Shown here piece by piece: positions 52,643 to 64,000 of a stretch of DNA of 64,000 nucleotides. Below the pieces are notes generated by a model, which made no database searches, was not told where the DNA came from, and saw nothing but the letters and a program-made list of their open reading frames with translations. A program made the translations under genes and the position numbers. How positions within the stretch are numbered: position 1 is the stretch's first letter; every line of letters begins with the position of its first letter. The DNA comes from Buddleja alternifolia (Eukaryota; Streptophyta; Magnoliopsida; Lamiales; Scrophulariaceae): contig CM033402.1 in NCBI GenBank assembly GCA_019426215.1, forward strand, positions 3,410,001 to 3,474,000, written 5' to 3'.

Positions 52643-55600
52643 ATGGCAGAATATGTGGCTATTCCATCCATTGTCAAGTTGCAAGCTCATGGAAACGTCT
52701 TAGAAGATCAATTCTTTCTGGCCAAGACTTCACACATCAGAGCCAGAAGGTTTAGTGATTTATACCTTCAAATTCATTCTGATTACTTAAGATCTTTGTC
52801 ATTACATGGACGGTTTGCGACTTTTTCTTTATGTTGGTATCTGAAAATTCACTGTGATCATATATTTATGTTTCTTGGACACTTCTAGAAACAAGCCCCA
52901 TGCATGTTTTCAACACATGTAAGGCGTAGACTTGGATTGGAAACGGCTGAAACACTTATCAAACTGGACTTCAGGATTGCCTATAGTTTAAGCAAGAAGA
53001 AGAGTGGGGATATAATGTAGAATGACTTTCTGACAAGACTATGGATTGTACATTGGTGACAGTGTAACTTTATACAGTTTGACATTATATATTAGATTCA
53101 TAATTATATATAAGATATTGGATTGTTGTATCTGATTGTGCACTTAAATCTCATATTTGCTTCAGTTTGACTTCATTGCATATGTTTTTTGGGTTCTTAT
53201 ATATGCCTGCATGCTTGTGTAGAATTCTTGTCTTAGTCGTATGCTAAAACTATTTGAATTGACTATTTGAATTGCGACGTCACATCTTAATAGTTAATTA
53301 TATGCAATTTTCTGCAATATGTATCCATGAAGTATCATATAGATGTAATATTGGGGTTTCCTTTTTAAGTATGAGGAAGACTTTGCTGCCTCAAATTAAC
53401 TGATTATTTTCATCTCTTTGTGTCCCCTTTTAGGAGTTTTAGTCCTGAGAGTTGTAAAGTTAACCTGTTCTCATCATGGAAGGCGCAAAAGCTAATTGCT
53501 ACTCACTCAAGAATCCTAACTGGAAGTCCAAAACAAGAGACTCTTATCAGGAGCTGTTCCTTGAGTGCCTTAGCAAATGCTGGTGCAATTACTTCTGAAT
53601 GGGTTCCGTTCGCGGACCAAGTCCTTCTTTTAGCGAGTATAACCCTAACCTATATGGCTGGAGTAATCCCTGCTGAAAATTCTTTGTATAAAAATCAAGC
53701 AAGCATCCCCCTTGATGATGTAGCCCCTGAAAATTCTTCCTCCTCGGGTAGGTAAGGAAGGTTAGTGGGTGACATCTCATTATGGTTTGACAAAGATCTT
53801 TAGGGACATGAAGATAGAAACAATCGGTATTCTAAGATATTGATTTGTTTGATTGCAGTGCAACGACAAATGATGATGAGGTCTACTTACAGTTTGCCTG
53901 GGATGTTGTGAAAGGCAAGCTTATCGACTCCTTAGCTACAGTGGAGAAAGGGGCAAATTTAAGTGAAAAAGTTACAGAATTTGAACAAAACCCTGGGAAA
54001 CAACCTACTAGTTTATGTGCTGTTGCTGAGGGTCCCAGGATAAGGTTGCTGTGGGCATCATTTCAGTGGCTTAACAAAGAGGCAAGCTTGCATTTATTGT
54101 TGATTTCCATTCAGTATCTTCATTGTGTTGTTAGGAGGGGGGATATATTTTCCCACAATTCCATGAATAGAGCTTAAGGCTTTCTTTGGATGTGTTTTCA
54201 TTTCATTTTCAACCGTAATTTTCCAAAATGTATGGGGGAATGATTTTATTTTTGTGTGAGAAAAGTGAAAAAAGTAAGTGTGTTTGGTTGTGTTTTTAAA
54301 AATGATTGAAATTGGTGATTGTGATGTGTGAAGTGATTGAAAAGTAATGATTAGATGAATAGTGTTGGATTTAAAAATTTAAAGAAAAGGAGAGAGAAAG
54401 GTTTAAAAAATTGAAAGGAGACGAGAGAGAAAAGTGATAAAAAGAAATTTTGAGATGAGTGATGTGAAATGTAATTTTAAAAAAATGATTGAAATTTATT
54501 GGGAATGTAAAAATGAGAATAAAAATGAGAATATTTTCAGTTAAAAACATAATAAAGTGTGTAATTTCATTCTCAGATGAAAATGAAAATGGAAAAAGTA
54601 TTTTGAAAACACAAGCAAACATGGCCTAAGTTTTTTAATTAGAAATCAGGTAGAAGGTAAAATGGAAGATGCTCAGAAATTGTTCATTGGGATGGTTGAT
54701 GATTATGTTAGAATATTAGCTAAGTACAAGCCTTCTTTTTATCATTGCAGACATTCTTTCTCTCACAAATATAGTAAATGCTGACGGATGTTTGCTTTTC
54801 TAGTTATGTTGTCATTCTTTTGCATGCCAACTGCTCGAGTTGTCCTCTCTCACACATAAAACAATTAGTACCAAATAATTCTTTTCATGAGTGATAAAAC
54901 CTGTAGCTAATACCATGTTTAAAAAGGAAGAACGGCTAAGGGGTACGAGTTCCTAGACTTTTCTTTTTCTGAAAATTAGAATTATAATTGAATCTTCTTT
55001 TTTTTTTTTTTTCATGCCATTGTATATTTTTTTCGACTACTACTAAGGGTTTACAATTCTCTTCTTCAGGTGGCAAATATCTCTAGAAACTCTGCTACAA
55101 AATCAACAAATAGTTTCTTGGCTGTCTTTGCTGAAATTATTCAAAACTGCTGCCGGCCTCTATGCATGGCATGGCTGGAAGAGGAACTTTGCTTGGTCTC
55201 TGTGAAACCTGATAATGTATGTTGCCTACTTTGATAAAAACTGGAAGTCGTTACTACTGATGCAGGTTACTGGAATTGCTTGTGAGGAAGAGGAAAGCCA
55301 TTGATATCATTGTTGGTTTTTCTTCCTCTCTACAGGAACTTCTTTCTCTAGTGGAAGATAAGCTAAATGGGTATGACAATGTAATTCAAAGTATCAGAAA
55401 GTCCGGCAAGGAATGTCTATATGCGGAGTTGGTATATGCCCTTAAATTTGGTCCTTCCAGGTAAAAGAATCTGTAAATTCTGCTTCTCCTGGCACTTTTG
55501 ATGGTTGAGTGTGTCTCTATGTTTCCACAGCAACTGGTTTTCTGCTCATGTTTTTCATCTGAACAGTAGACACATGTTTTGCTTAGTTTTTTGCTTTTTG

Positions 55601-58045
55601 TCTCTTTTGATGAGCATTTAATTTAGTTCCTCAAAATGTATAAAGAATAGGAAAAGAGATGTCTCCAGACTCCAAATATGATCTCAATGGCTGTATGAGT
55701 CGGGGTTCTTAAATCTTCACTCTTACCTAATTTTTTGTGTGTCTTATCACACTTGCTAGACAGTACCTTTCCTTTTTAGTTCTCTTAATGGAATTTTGGT
55801 TTATTTATTTTTAATTCATGTTACTATATATATGCTTTATTAGACACTGCAGGATTCCATAGCTGTAACATCAGTGAAGTATTTCAGCCAAAACTAGAAG
55901 TTTCATTATTATACATCTATATGCTCAATGCATATAATCAGTACCAATAGTAAGAGAAAGAAGTATAGTTTTTACAAATGTTCTGCTAAGTGCTTCCATT
56001 CTAAAGATAATGTATATACATGTACTGAACCATTATGGAAGAAGATCCTCAAGAAACCTCTATGTATGCATGTACAGGAAAGGCGGTTATTTTAGTTGTA
56101 GCTTGTTTAACCAGCATGGAGTGGCTTTATTAGAAGATCTACTGATCGCATTAGCAGATGGCATTGCAAGCATGTATTTGGAGCTTATATCCGTGGATAG
56201 TAGCTTGTCTTGTGAAATGAACAACCTTGGTCTAAGCTTGTGTACACTATCCACCAGAGCCCTTCAGAGATTACGCAATGAGGTATGGCTTTAATTTTTC
56301 CTCTGCTTTTGGTCTGCCAGTTATTCTTTTTAGTAGCGTATCCGTGTGTTTATAAAATCATATTCTGGATTCCCATTCTCTCCAGAAAGGAGGTAGAGTA
56401 TTAAGTACATAAAGGTGCTGGAATGACTGAGATATATACAGCAAACTTATATCGATGTTGAAAGATTAGTTTTACAATGAATATTTGTTTGAGACCTATT
56501 CCCTTTTCGATAGAGTAAAGTGTATCCTATGAAGAGCATAAGATTTACGTGCTTATTTGATAAACTTTGAACTCTCCTTATATTGCACATCACTTTTGGA
56601 GGACATACATTCTTTTTTGTATCTCGCACTTTCTTTTTGTAAAAGCACTTGTTAATTCTTGTTTGCATTTGCTAGTACTAGTTACAATTTTGTGTAAGTT
56701 GTGGAACTATCTTGTATATTGAACACTCAGAATGTTACCATTCTTGATAATATTGCAAGACTTGTATAGTAGTCAAGAGAAGATCTCTTAATTACCACAA
56801 ATTTACGATGAGCTGAAGAATGTGATCTATAGAATAAGGCATCCCGAGTATCACAGATTGGTGTTTTTGTAGATTTCCATTTATTTTTTAAAAAGAAATA
56901 TCATTAAAGATGAGATGTCTCTGGTTAACAGGTGGTGCTCCACCAATGGTTGCATCAGAACATGGCGGCAGTGGCGTCTATGTACGAAGATCAGTTTGAC
57001 CTTCGTACACTTCAAAACCAACAAATTGAGGAACCCAACAGCAATGATGCTGAAAATTTCAGTTGGTGGAAGAAGCTTAGTCTCGGAAGATCAAGATCCA
57101 TATCATCATCGTTGCGTTTTGTTGTGATCAGCAACATCTCTATACCTGTTAAAAGGACCAAGGAATTAAGGGCCTTGACTGGGTGGTAAGTTCTACTCTT
57201 TTAAACCTTTTTATTTCTTTTCCTCAAATTATTGCAGTTCATGTTATTATTGCATTTGTGAACATTTTTTATTATTATTACGGTACCAATTGCATCCTAA
57301 ATTATTCTGACCTAGACATTTACTTTGCAATTTTAATTTTACCATCAAGCACTATAGTTAACACTGACCATCAAGTTCAGAAGTTGAGTTGGTAATCAGG
57401 TTTAATTTTATGAACTCAACCTGGTTTTCCTCACAAATTATTTAAAATTTTGTTATCGCGAACAAGAAATTGTTATCAAAACTAACATTGTTGTCATGAA
57501 AAAATTATTCATAAAGGGCAGTAAGACATTCGTGGTTCAGCCAAAAAATTTACTAATTTACAGGAATTTACCCTTACCTTTTATTCCCTCTATTTTCATG
57601 CTTACACCTAAAGACCGTAGGGTCTTCAGAGAGTACTTTGTATGAATAGAAAGGATAATTGTGACATATTGGGTTGTTTTGGGACATTGAGACGACAGTT
57701 TGCTGTATTCTTGCATATTTAATCCCAGGAAATTAATGTAATCCATTTTTTTATCTGATAAATTATATTACTTCTCCAATGCCTTAATTCTTCCTGCTTC
57801 TGTTAATGCGGCCGTAAGAACCAAACTCTAGAAGCTCGATTTTAAAGTTAGATACCATCTTTTTTTTCTATTGCAGGAGGTACTATTTCAGTCTGTTCCT
57901 TGAACTGGCTGATATCACAATGCCATTCGTAAGAACAGTTACTGCTAAAGTCAGTGATGCAATCTCATTCTTTCTGATGTGCTTGATAGGAAGGTCCTTG
58001 GGACTAATCTACTCTGGCATTAGGAACTCCTTACGACGGAAATAA
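52643..58045 (+). CDS. Conserved plant membrane-associated protein of unknown function, 8 exons, one doubtful junction
   Basis: I do not recognise this protein. Exons: 52643-52749, 53434-53751, 53859-54081, 55070-55216, 55266-55460, 56078-56282, 56932-57185, 57877-58045, about 539 residues. The N terminus is Ser/Lys-rich, which could be an organelle transit peptide. A hydrophobic segment lies at about 98-115 (QVLLLASITLTYMAGVIP) and another near the C terminus (AISFFLMCLIGRSLGLIYSGI). Between them are helical parts (LLWASFQWLNKE, LCMAWLEEELC, KAIDIIVGFSSSLQELLSLV, ALLEDLLIALADGIASMYL, WWKKLSLGRSRS, GWRYYFSLFLELADITMPF). The third intron would be GC-AG. The exon 4 to exon 5 junction leaves a 49-base intron and does not keep the frame, so this allele may be broken there or the sequence may hold an error. 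Confidence 0.7.
54178..54626. mobile_element. MITE within intron 3 of the membrane-protein gene
   Basis: Left end GGCTTTCTTTGGATGTGTTTTC and right end, in reverse complement, GGCCATGTTTGCTTGTGTTTTC are inverted with a few mismatches. AT-rich interior without coding. It resembles the elements at 3926-4302 and 36647-37039. Confidence 0.7.
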
Positions 58046-58320
58046 GGTATAAATAGTGAAATAACACATCGGCTTGTCTGCTGAGTTTCTATTTCATCTT
58101 TTTTTCCCGTAATTATTTTGAGAATATGTGTGAAAAATCACCTCGCGTAATTTTTTTGGCCTAGGGACATGTTTGGGTCCTTTCATTTATGAATTCGGTA
58201 GTTTTGAAAAACTTAATTTTTATGAAGTGATGACTAGAAAAGGTGCCCTTTGTATTTGTGGAGTAGCTAGAAGATTATTTGGAGAATTTGTATGTGCTAT
58301 AAGCATTATTGCCATAATTT
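58046..58320. other. 3' region of the membrane-protein gene
   Basis: Probable 3' untranslated region and downstream DNA; nothing else was seen before the SINE that follows. Confidence 0.5.
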
Positions 58321-58331
58321 AGAATACATTT

Positions 58332-58517
58332 AAACCAAGCCTCTTGGCCCAGTGGTATAAGGCTGCCACTGGGACAACTTGGGGTCGACTTGGTGTGTTC
58401 CCAGGATCGATTCCCAGCATTGTCAAAATAATGCTTGGCCAGCGGCAGCCACGCACCGCGAGCGGGGATTAGAAAACTGGCCCGGACACTCCGTGGGGAA
58501 ACCAAAAAAAAAAAAAA
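58332..58517 (+). mobile_element. tRNA-derived SINE (copy D)
   Basis: A box TGGCCCAGTGGT (58345-58356) and B box GGATCGATTCC (58404-58414) are close to consensus. A GC-rich body (CAGCGGCAGCCACGCACCGC) and a poly-A tail follow. A perfect 11-bp duplication AGAATACATTT flanks it (58321-58331, 58518-58528). This is the best preserved SINE in the window. Confidence 0.93.
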
Positions 58518-58528
58518 AGAATACATTT

Positions 58529-61500
58529 GGTGTCTAAAAAAATATAATTTTTCTATATAGACAACCTCAAAATTAGATATTTTAGCATATCATAAGGAGT
58601 TACCCCAGGATTATGCTTAGATTAGACCTGAGCTTACAGACAAGGGTATTTGATTTTGTTGGCGAATAATAGTATCTCTGTGAAACGAATTAAGCTGAAA
58701 CTGGGGGAAATTCTAGTCCTGATCATCGGGTGTAAGGCGCCAACTCTTTTGTTTCAAAAGGCAAGTATTATATGATGCTTGCACTGTGATTGACTATAAT
58801 CTTCGGGTTGTTCACCAATCATATGACTAGTGTAATTGATTGGTCTAGGTTCGAATACATTCAGTCTGTGATAGAGTTTCCCCCAAAATGGGGATTTATT
58901 TATTTATTGGTAATTCCTGAAATAAGGGGATTGAATATATATATATATATGATAAGAGCTGAGCCAGTGGGAATGGATTATTGAGGCTAAAAAGTGATTT
59001 CGTTTAGATCACTCCATGCAGGTGAAAGCAACATTCCTTTGAATGAAAAGTTGTAAAATCAAAAGGCTGTTGCACCTGCATAAAGTATGAAATCTGATTA
59101 TTATTATTATTATTATTTATTTTCCTTTCTTTTGATTTTATTTGAAATTTGTGATCTTTCAGGTCTGAATTACTTGTTATTAATTTGGTCTGTAGAAAGC
59201 AATGGTGGGAAACATGGGAAAACGACGGGCAATAGCTAAATGATTTATTTTTAAAAGATACACAAAAACAAAAGTAATTGTACATTTCAGAAGATAATCC
59301 TTGTGCCCTACCATCTTTACACGACATGAATATCTTTTGTAAAGAAACTTCTTAATTTACACTAATCAATTCTTTTGTGTCCCCTTTTATATAAAGTAAG
59401 ACCCCTCAAATTTCGGGAAAATTCTTAAATGAATTGGATCTTTAATACCAGAAGGACTTGGATGTTGTTGTATCATAATTAATATCCTGACGTGAAATGA
59501 TTTGGATCATTTGAGGTAAGATCGGGTCAATATTAAAATTTTCATGAATTTTAGATATTCAAATAGAAATGACAATGAAAGAGGGAAGAAGAAAAAACTC
59601 TAATTTAATCCTGAATAATCCGTCTTCGTTCTATCATGCAATTTTTTGAATTTTAGCTTATTAAATTCATATAAGAGTATATTTTTGTGAAAAAATCGTT
59701 ACTAGTTTGAAATTTGAGACGAATTCGTTTTCAGCTTCTGAAGCCTTGTTTTTTTATAATGTTCAGAAAATTAGCATGTCCTGTTTGTTGAAAGAATTGA
59801 TTGAAAGCGATTCCGTTTGAAATCATTTTACTTTCTGCAGTCTTCTGAACATTTGAGTATTATTAGAGCTCGTTATCTAGGGTGATAGAAATATCTGTAG
59901 CTACGACCTAGGATCGGCTATTTTAAATTGGTATTTCGTCTGGTATTTCATTTATTATACGCGCATTACATGTATAACTTTTTTCTTTAAATGTATAGTG
60001 ATATAGATTTTATACAATATAACGTATGGAATAAAACGAAAGATGAAACACAATTACTTGCAATAATTAATTGATGAATAGAAACTGAAATCCTAATTGA
60101 TTAAGTGAAAGCAGTAAAATCAATTTGGACCACTAATGTACATTAATAAGTCTATATATATTATGTTCATTATCTGGCCTAATTTGTCTCATTAAGAAGC
60201 AAAAAAGTGATGAGAAATTGTGAAAACGAAAGATTTGTGAAGAAAATAGTATGATTAGAGGGTTAGATGAAAAATCATTGTCAAAACTATTTGTCTTTAT
60301 ATTTCTGGAACTGTAACTACATCATTATTAGCTTTGCATGCTATCATTGTATAATTATTATTATTTTACCTAAAGTACATAAGATTTTTTTCTTCTTTTG
60401 AGGTGTGAGGTGGGGTCGCTTCTTTAGTGGGACTAGAAACCTTGCTGAATCGAACAGTTCTGATATTTTGGACCGAATCGATGTTTTATTTCGTATGTCA
60501 TTAGTTTCGCATGATATTTAAATGAATTTTTTTTTTTAAATATATAAATAAAATACGAGATGAAATATGATTTTATAATAGAAGATCCGAAATGGAATCG
60601 AAGCCAATTATATCATAGCAGATTTTAAATGGAAAGAAAAGTTAATTGTATCATGGGTCCTGCCCAATTTAAATTTTCATTGCCAGCTACTTTATTGCTT
60701 TAGTGAAAGTGGCAATTGGACAGTAACTATTCATGTCGACTGAGAAAGCAATGACGTTCAAGATTTGATAGATGAGACTTTGATGAGATTAGTAATGGGT
60801 CATTCTTAAGGACTCTCTGGCTCATGAATCTCGAGAGATCATGTGATTGAATTCGTATGGGGCCTATATGTAAAGGGTTTGATCTTGCAAATCTAACCAA
60901 GAATCCCCGAATGACTCGTTACTAGACCAAACATGTTCATGAATAGTTTAGAAGCTTATTTTAAGTCTCAGGACTCATAGTCTCGAACGATTATAATCAT
61001 TCTTGTGGTAGATTCACTTAAAGAATATCATATATGAATGATTCTAATTAAATAAAATTTGAAGTCTGGAAAATCTCTAATAACCACTTAATTTGTAGTT
61101 AATTTGTTATATATATATATATATATATGTGTGTGTATTTTAATGCGATTTTTTTTCTAAAAAACTATTTGACAACCACCGACAAAGATTTTGCCTTTAT
61201 TTAGATATCTTCTTTCTCTCATACGTACCAAAGTTGGTGGGTATAAAATGAGGAAAAAGTATGAGAAATGTAATATATATATATGTCATATTTCGTATCT
61301 TGTCCACAATGCATATTACCTGCAACAATTCCGCATTTATGAGGCCTGGTTAATTTAATAATAAACAAAAAATGATACATTTAATCGTTTGTTCTTGATA
61401 AATTAATTGCTTTGCAAAAATGGTTCTAAGAATTTAACTTGCAAATATATGAGCTCTAAATTTTCATTAATTGTCAATTATATATCGCATATATATTATA

Positions 61501-62345
61501 TATGAGCTCTAAATTTCCATTAACTGTCGATTATATATTCAAAACGAACACAGCGCTGAAGTAACCAAGGCCATAGTATTTTTGTCGCAAAATACCATAT
61601 AGCAATTAATTAATAGGGATAATTACACTAACACCCCCTCAATAATGGGGTAATTACACAAACATCCCCTTGCTAATTGATAATTACAAACACACCCTCT
61701 CAGGGAGTCTATTTCCGAAACAGTTGGGTTTTTTTTATTCTATATAAAATCGTAAAATTTGCGAAACAGTTGGGTTTTTTTTTTTCGTTTGCGGGAGGAA
61801 AAGATAAATAGATTAGAGTTGACAAAGGAGGGAATTTATATCTACAAATTGGCGTCACGGTTATCAAATTTTGACTAAAACTTGCATGTCATATAGTGCA
61901 AGTGCAAGTACCTATATGCCAGCTGCTGAAATTGAATTAAATAAAATAATAATAATAATAATAATTTAATTGATCAATGAATAAAATATTTTATAATTCC
62001 ATTTCTTTTCATTCGAAATTCAGCATAATTTCCATGAACGTGTGCTGTCAGTTATAGTATTTCGTATCAGCACGGTCTTGTTCCTTTCTTCTTCTTTTTT
62101 TGCCGTCTGTAATGGTCCATGGAACTTCTACATATCACATGCAAAGCAAATATATATATATATATATATATATAAGTTTGTATGTATAAAGTTCTTCATA
62201 TATAAGAGTAAAATTACGTGAATCCCTTGTATGTGATGCTATGAGTTCTTGATTCATATCATGAGCTTATCAGACTCAGAATTCTAAAATAATTATAAGG
62301 AAAAATCGCATTTTTCATGCCATAATTGACCCTCCGTTCACTTTT
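58529..62345. other. Intergenic AT-rich region
   Basis: No gene is supported in 3.8 kb. It holds ATT microsatellites (59100-59117), TA runs (61110-61128, 62150-62174), a repeated TATATGAGCTCTAAATTT block (about 61447-61465 and 61499-61517), and a partial dispersed TAATTACA repeat (61614-61720). Confidence 0.5.
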
Positions 62346-62662
62346 TTTTTTTTGGAAATCCCAGGGTAAATTTCTGCCGGTCACCCAACAGAGCAAACAT
62401 GTCCATACGCAATAGCCCGCAAACCACGTATGGAGGTAAACCGCCCTAGGTAACCCATAGGCGACGGGCTCGATAAGCGCAAGGGCCCCAGGGCAAGACG
62501 AAGAAGTAAACTCCCCAGACCAAGCATCACCTGAGTTTTGAAACCACCCCCAGGGCAGGATAGGGGAGAAAACTCCCCTTACCAAGCATCACCTGGGGTT
62601 TGAAACTGGGTGGATTCTCACGTCCAAAGGTCTTGTGACCGCTAGGCCACACCCCCTTGCTT
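62346..62662 (-). mobile_element. tRNA-derived SINE (copy E) with a duplicated segment
   Basis: On the minus strand the head reads GGGGGTGTGGCCTAGCGG with A box TGGCCTAGCGGT (plus 62638-62649), a weak B box (plus 62597-62607) and a poly-A end (poly-T on plus at 62342-62353). Flanking 16-bp repeats CCCTCCGTTCACTTTT (62330-62345) and CCCTCTGTCCACTTTT (62663-62678) differ at two positions. About 62484-62545 and 62547-62608 are tandem copies of a roughly 63-bp part that contains the B-box region. Confidence 0.88.
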
Positions 62663-62678
62663 CCCTCTGTCCACTTTT

Positions 62679-62898
62679 GGTACTAAACATCTTAAAAATC
62701 TCACCAATATTTGTCATTTTGTCTCACTTTTCATATCCCCCGTTAGTTTTCTAACGGAAGTCCACACGTGTCAAGTATTTAGAGGGCATAAGTTAACGGC
62801 CACGTGTGGACTTCTGTCAGAAAACCAACGGGGTATGAAAAGTGAGACAAAATGGCAAATATTGTATGAACAGTGAGATTTTTAAAATATTTGGTATC
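62679..62898. mobile_element. Fold-back (MITE-like) element, 92-bp arms
   Basis: The left arm (62679-62770) and the right arm (62801-62898) are inverted copies with few mismatches, e.g. TTTTGTCTCACTTTTCATA against TATGAAAAGTGAGACAAAA, and both end at CACGTG next to a 30-base loop. The transcript of either strand would form one long hairpin. No coding. Confidence 0.9.
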
Positions 62899-63371
62899 AC
62901 TCTAAGAATCACTCTCTAGCTTGTAGGATCAACCAACTTTATTCATTGACAATATAAAAAGACGACAATACTGCTTACCTCAATTTGTTGAATTTTACGA
63001 ACACAATATATTCTGAGTATATTTAGTCAAGTTCATGCCACCTCACATATACTATTTTCAATATAATTTTTTATTCTGTATCACTTATACACACTATGTG
63101 TAGATGATTCACATTTAGTAATATATATTTCTAGAAATATTTTACAAATTTACCTTGTATTTATATTACGGCGTATAAGGTGAAACATAAAAAAATTAGA
63201 ACAAATAATCCGAACAAGATAAGAACATGATTATGTATGAAGATATACTTAGGTTGTCCTATCCTCAAAAGTTGAAAATCATTCCTAATTTTTTGGTGAT
63301 TAAAAAACAAATCATGTCCTCAATGATTTTGCAATGAGGTCCGGTTCATTGACTTTGTTCACAAATTGTGA

Positions 63372-63414
<43 letters not shown>

Positions 63415-64000
63415 ATATAGGGCAAATAGGCACATGAGGAGTTGGTGTCTTTTGCAGGCAAATGTTGATACTTCCGTTGTAGGGTTCGGTTTTATTAGTG
63501 TCATCTTTTTCTTTTTTCTTCTCAATATTTGACCTTTCCTTTTGTTTTGCAATCGGTTGCGAGCTAGATTTTTACCTTAAAATGATGACGTTACCATAAT
63601 TAAAAATTATATTAGTGATATATTAAAATTGTCACTGAATATACAATAATCTTTGTTTTATCATAATGATTATTTTTAATAATGCGATTTTGTTAAAAAA
63701 AAATTCACTACTGACAATTACCTACACATGTTTAGTGATAACACAAATATATTGATGATTATATTTGTTGTCGCTAACTCCAATAGTGACAACTTATTTG
63801 TCATTAATTAAACTTGTATACTACTTTTTTGATTATTGAACTTGTGAAAATTATTTTGTGACAAAACGAAAATTCTCATCACTTAATGTATATAATTACT
63901 ATTAATTAGTGATAAATTTGACATTGTCAATTCTTTACATCTTGTCTTTTTTTTTTTTATTGTGTCTTGTGTCGTTTAATTTTTCATTTCTTATATAAAC
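62899..64000. other. AT-rich end of the window
   Basis: No gene was seen. A TA microsatellite lies at 63380-63410. About 63600-63930 has many TAGTGA / TGTCACT / AGTGACAA motifs in both orientations, which look like subterminal repeats of a CACTA-type element, but no ends were found. Confidence 0.4.

Noticed and set aside
56447..56668. Minus-strand 73-residue frame in intron 6 of the membrane-protein gene
   Set aside because: No homology features; lies fully in an intron of the opposite strand gene.
58340..58420. Possible tRNA gene with TGGCCCAGTGGT and GGATCGATTCC
   Set aside because: No acceptor stem and no proper anticodon arm; flanked by an 11-bp duplication and followed by poly-A, so it is a SINE.

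Overview
This window is nuclear DNA of a flowering plant, most likely a eudicot. The evidence is AT-rich sequence, genes split by many short GT-AG introns, tRNA-derived SINEs, MITEs, a Ty1/copia element, and proteins of plant-only or plant-typical families: a PTS2 thiolase, a DUF1644 protein, an SDI-type TPR protein, VAMP72 and NSN1. A finer placement (perhaps an asterid) is a guess. No bacterial, viral or organellar segment was seen.

Layout. 0-3.3 kb is AT-rich intergenic DNA with a SINE. 3.3-8.8 kb (+) is a 14-exon peroxisomal 3-ketoacyl-CoA thiolase gene. 9.7-10.6 kb (-) is an intact DUF1644 gene. 12.7-13.6 kb is the decayed 3' part of an L1-type LINE. 14-17 kb is repeat-rich. 17.4-19.6 kb (+) is a small uncharacterised plant gene whose 5' exons are uncertain. 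20.7-23.4 kb (+) is an Alba-domain RGG protein gene. 24.6-29.4 kb (-) is a defective copia retrotransposon with nearly identical LTRs, a primer binding site and a polypurine tract. 31.4-35.1 kb (+) is an SDI1/SDI2-like TPR gene. 35.3-37.3 kb is a nest of MITEs. 38.3-40.9 kb (-) is a VAMP72 R-SNARE gene. 42.8-43.6 kb is a hAT-type element with a perfect 8-bp target duplication. 45.0-49.4 kb (-) is a nucleostemin-like GTPase gene (NSN1). 50.0 kb (-) is an intron-containing elongator tRNA-Met gene. 52.6-58.0 kb (+) is a gene for a conserved membrane protein I cannot name, preceded by about seven 117-bp tandem repeats. 58-64 kb is intergenic DNA with SINEs and a fold-back element.

The genes do not form an operon or an obvious pathway. 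They are independent housekeeping or stress genes: fatty-acid beta-oxidation, vesicle fusion, ribosome biogenesis, RNA binding and sulfur-starvation response. All exon coordinates were read by hand from splice consensus and reading-frame continuity; exon lengths sum to a multiple of three for the thiolase, Alba, SDI, VAMP72 and NSN1 genes.

No clearly new biological system was found. The observations most worth a second look are: an LTR-like unit in the thiolase gene flanked by a 219-bp direct duplication that copies a splice donor; the 117-bp tandem array upstream of the unknown membrane-protein gene; a 49-bp would-be intron with a frame conflict and a GC-AG intron in that same gene; and a SINE with an internally duplicated segment sitting against a 92-bp-arm fold-back.
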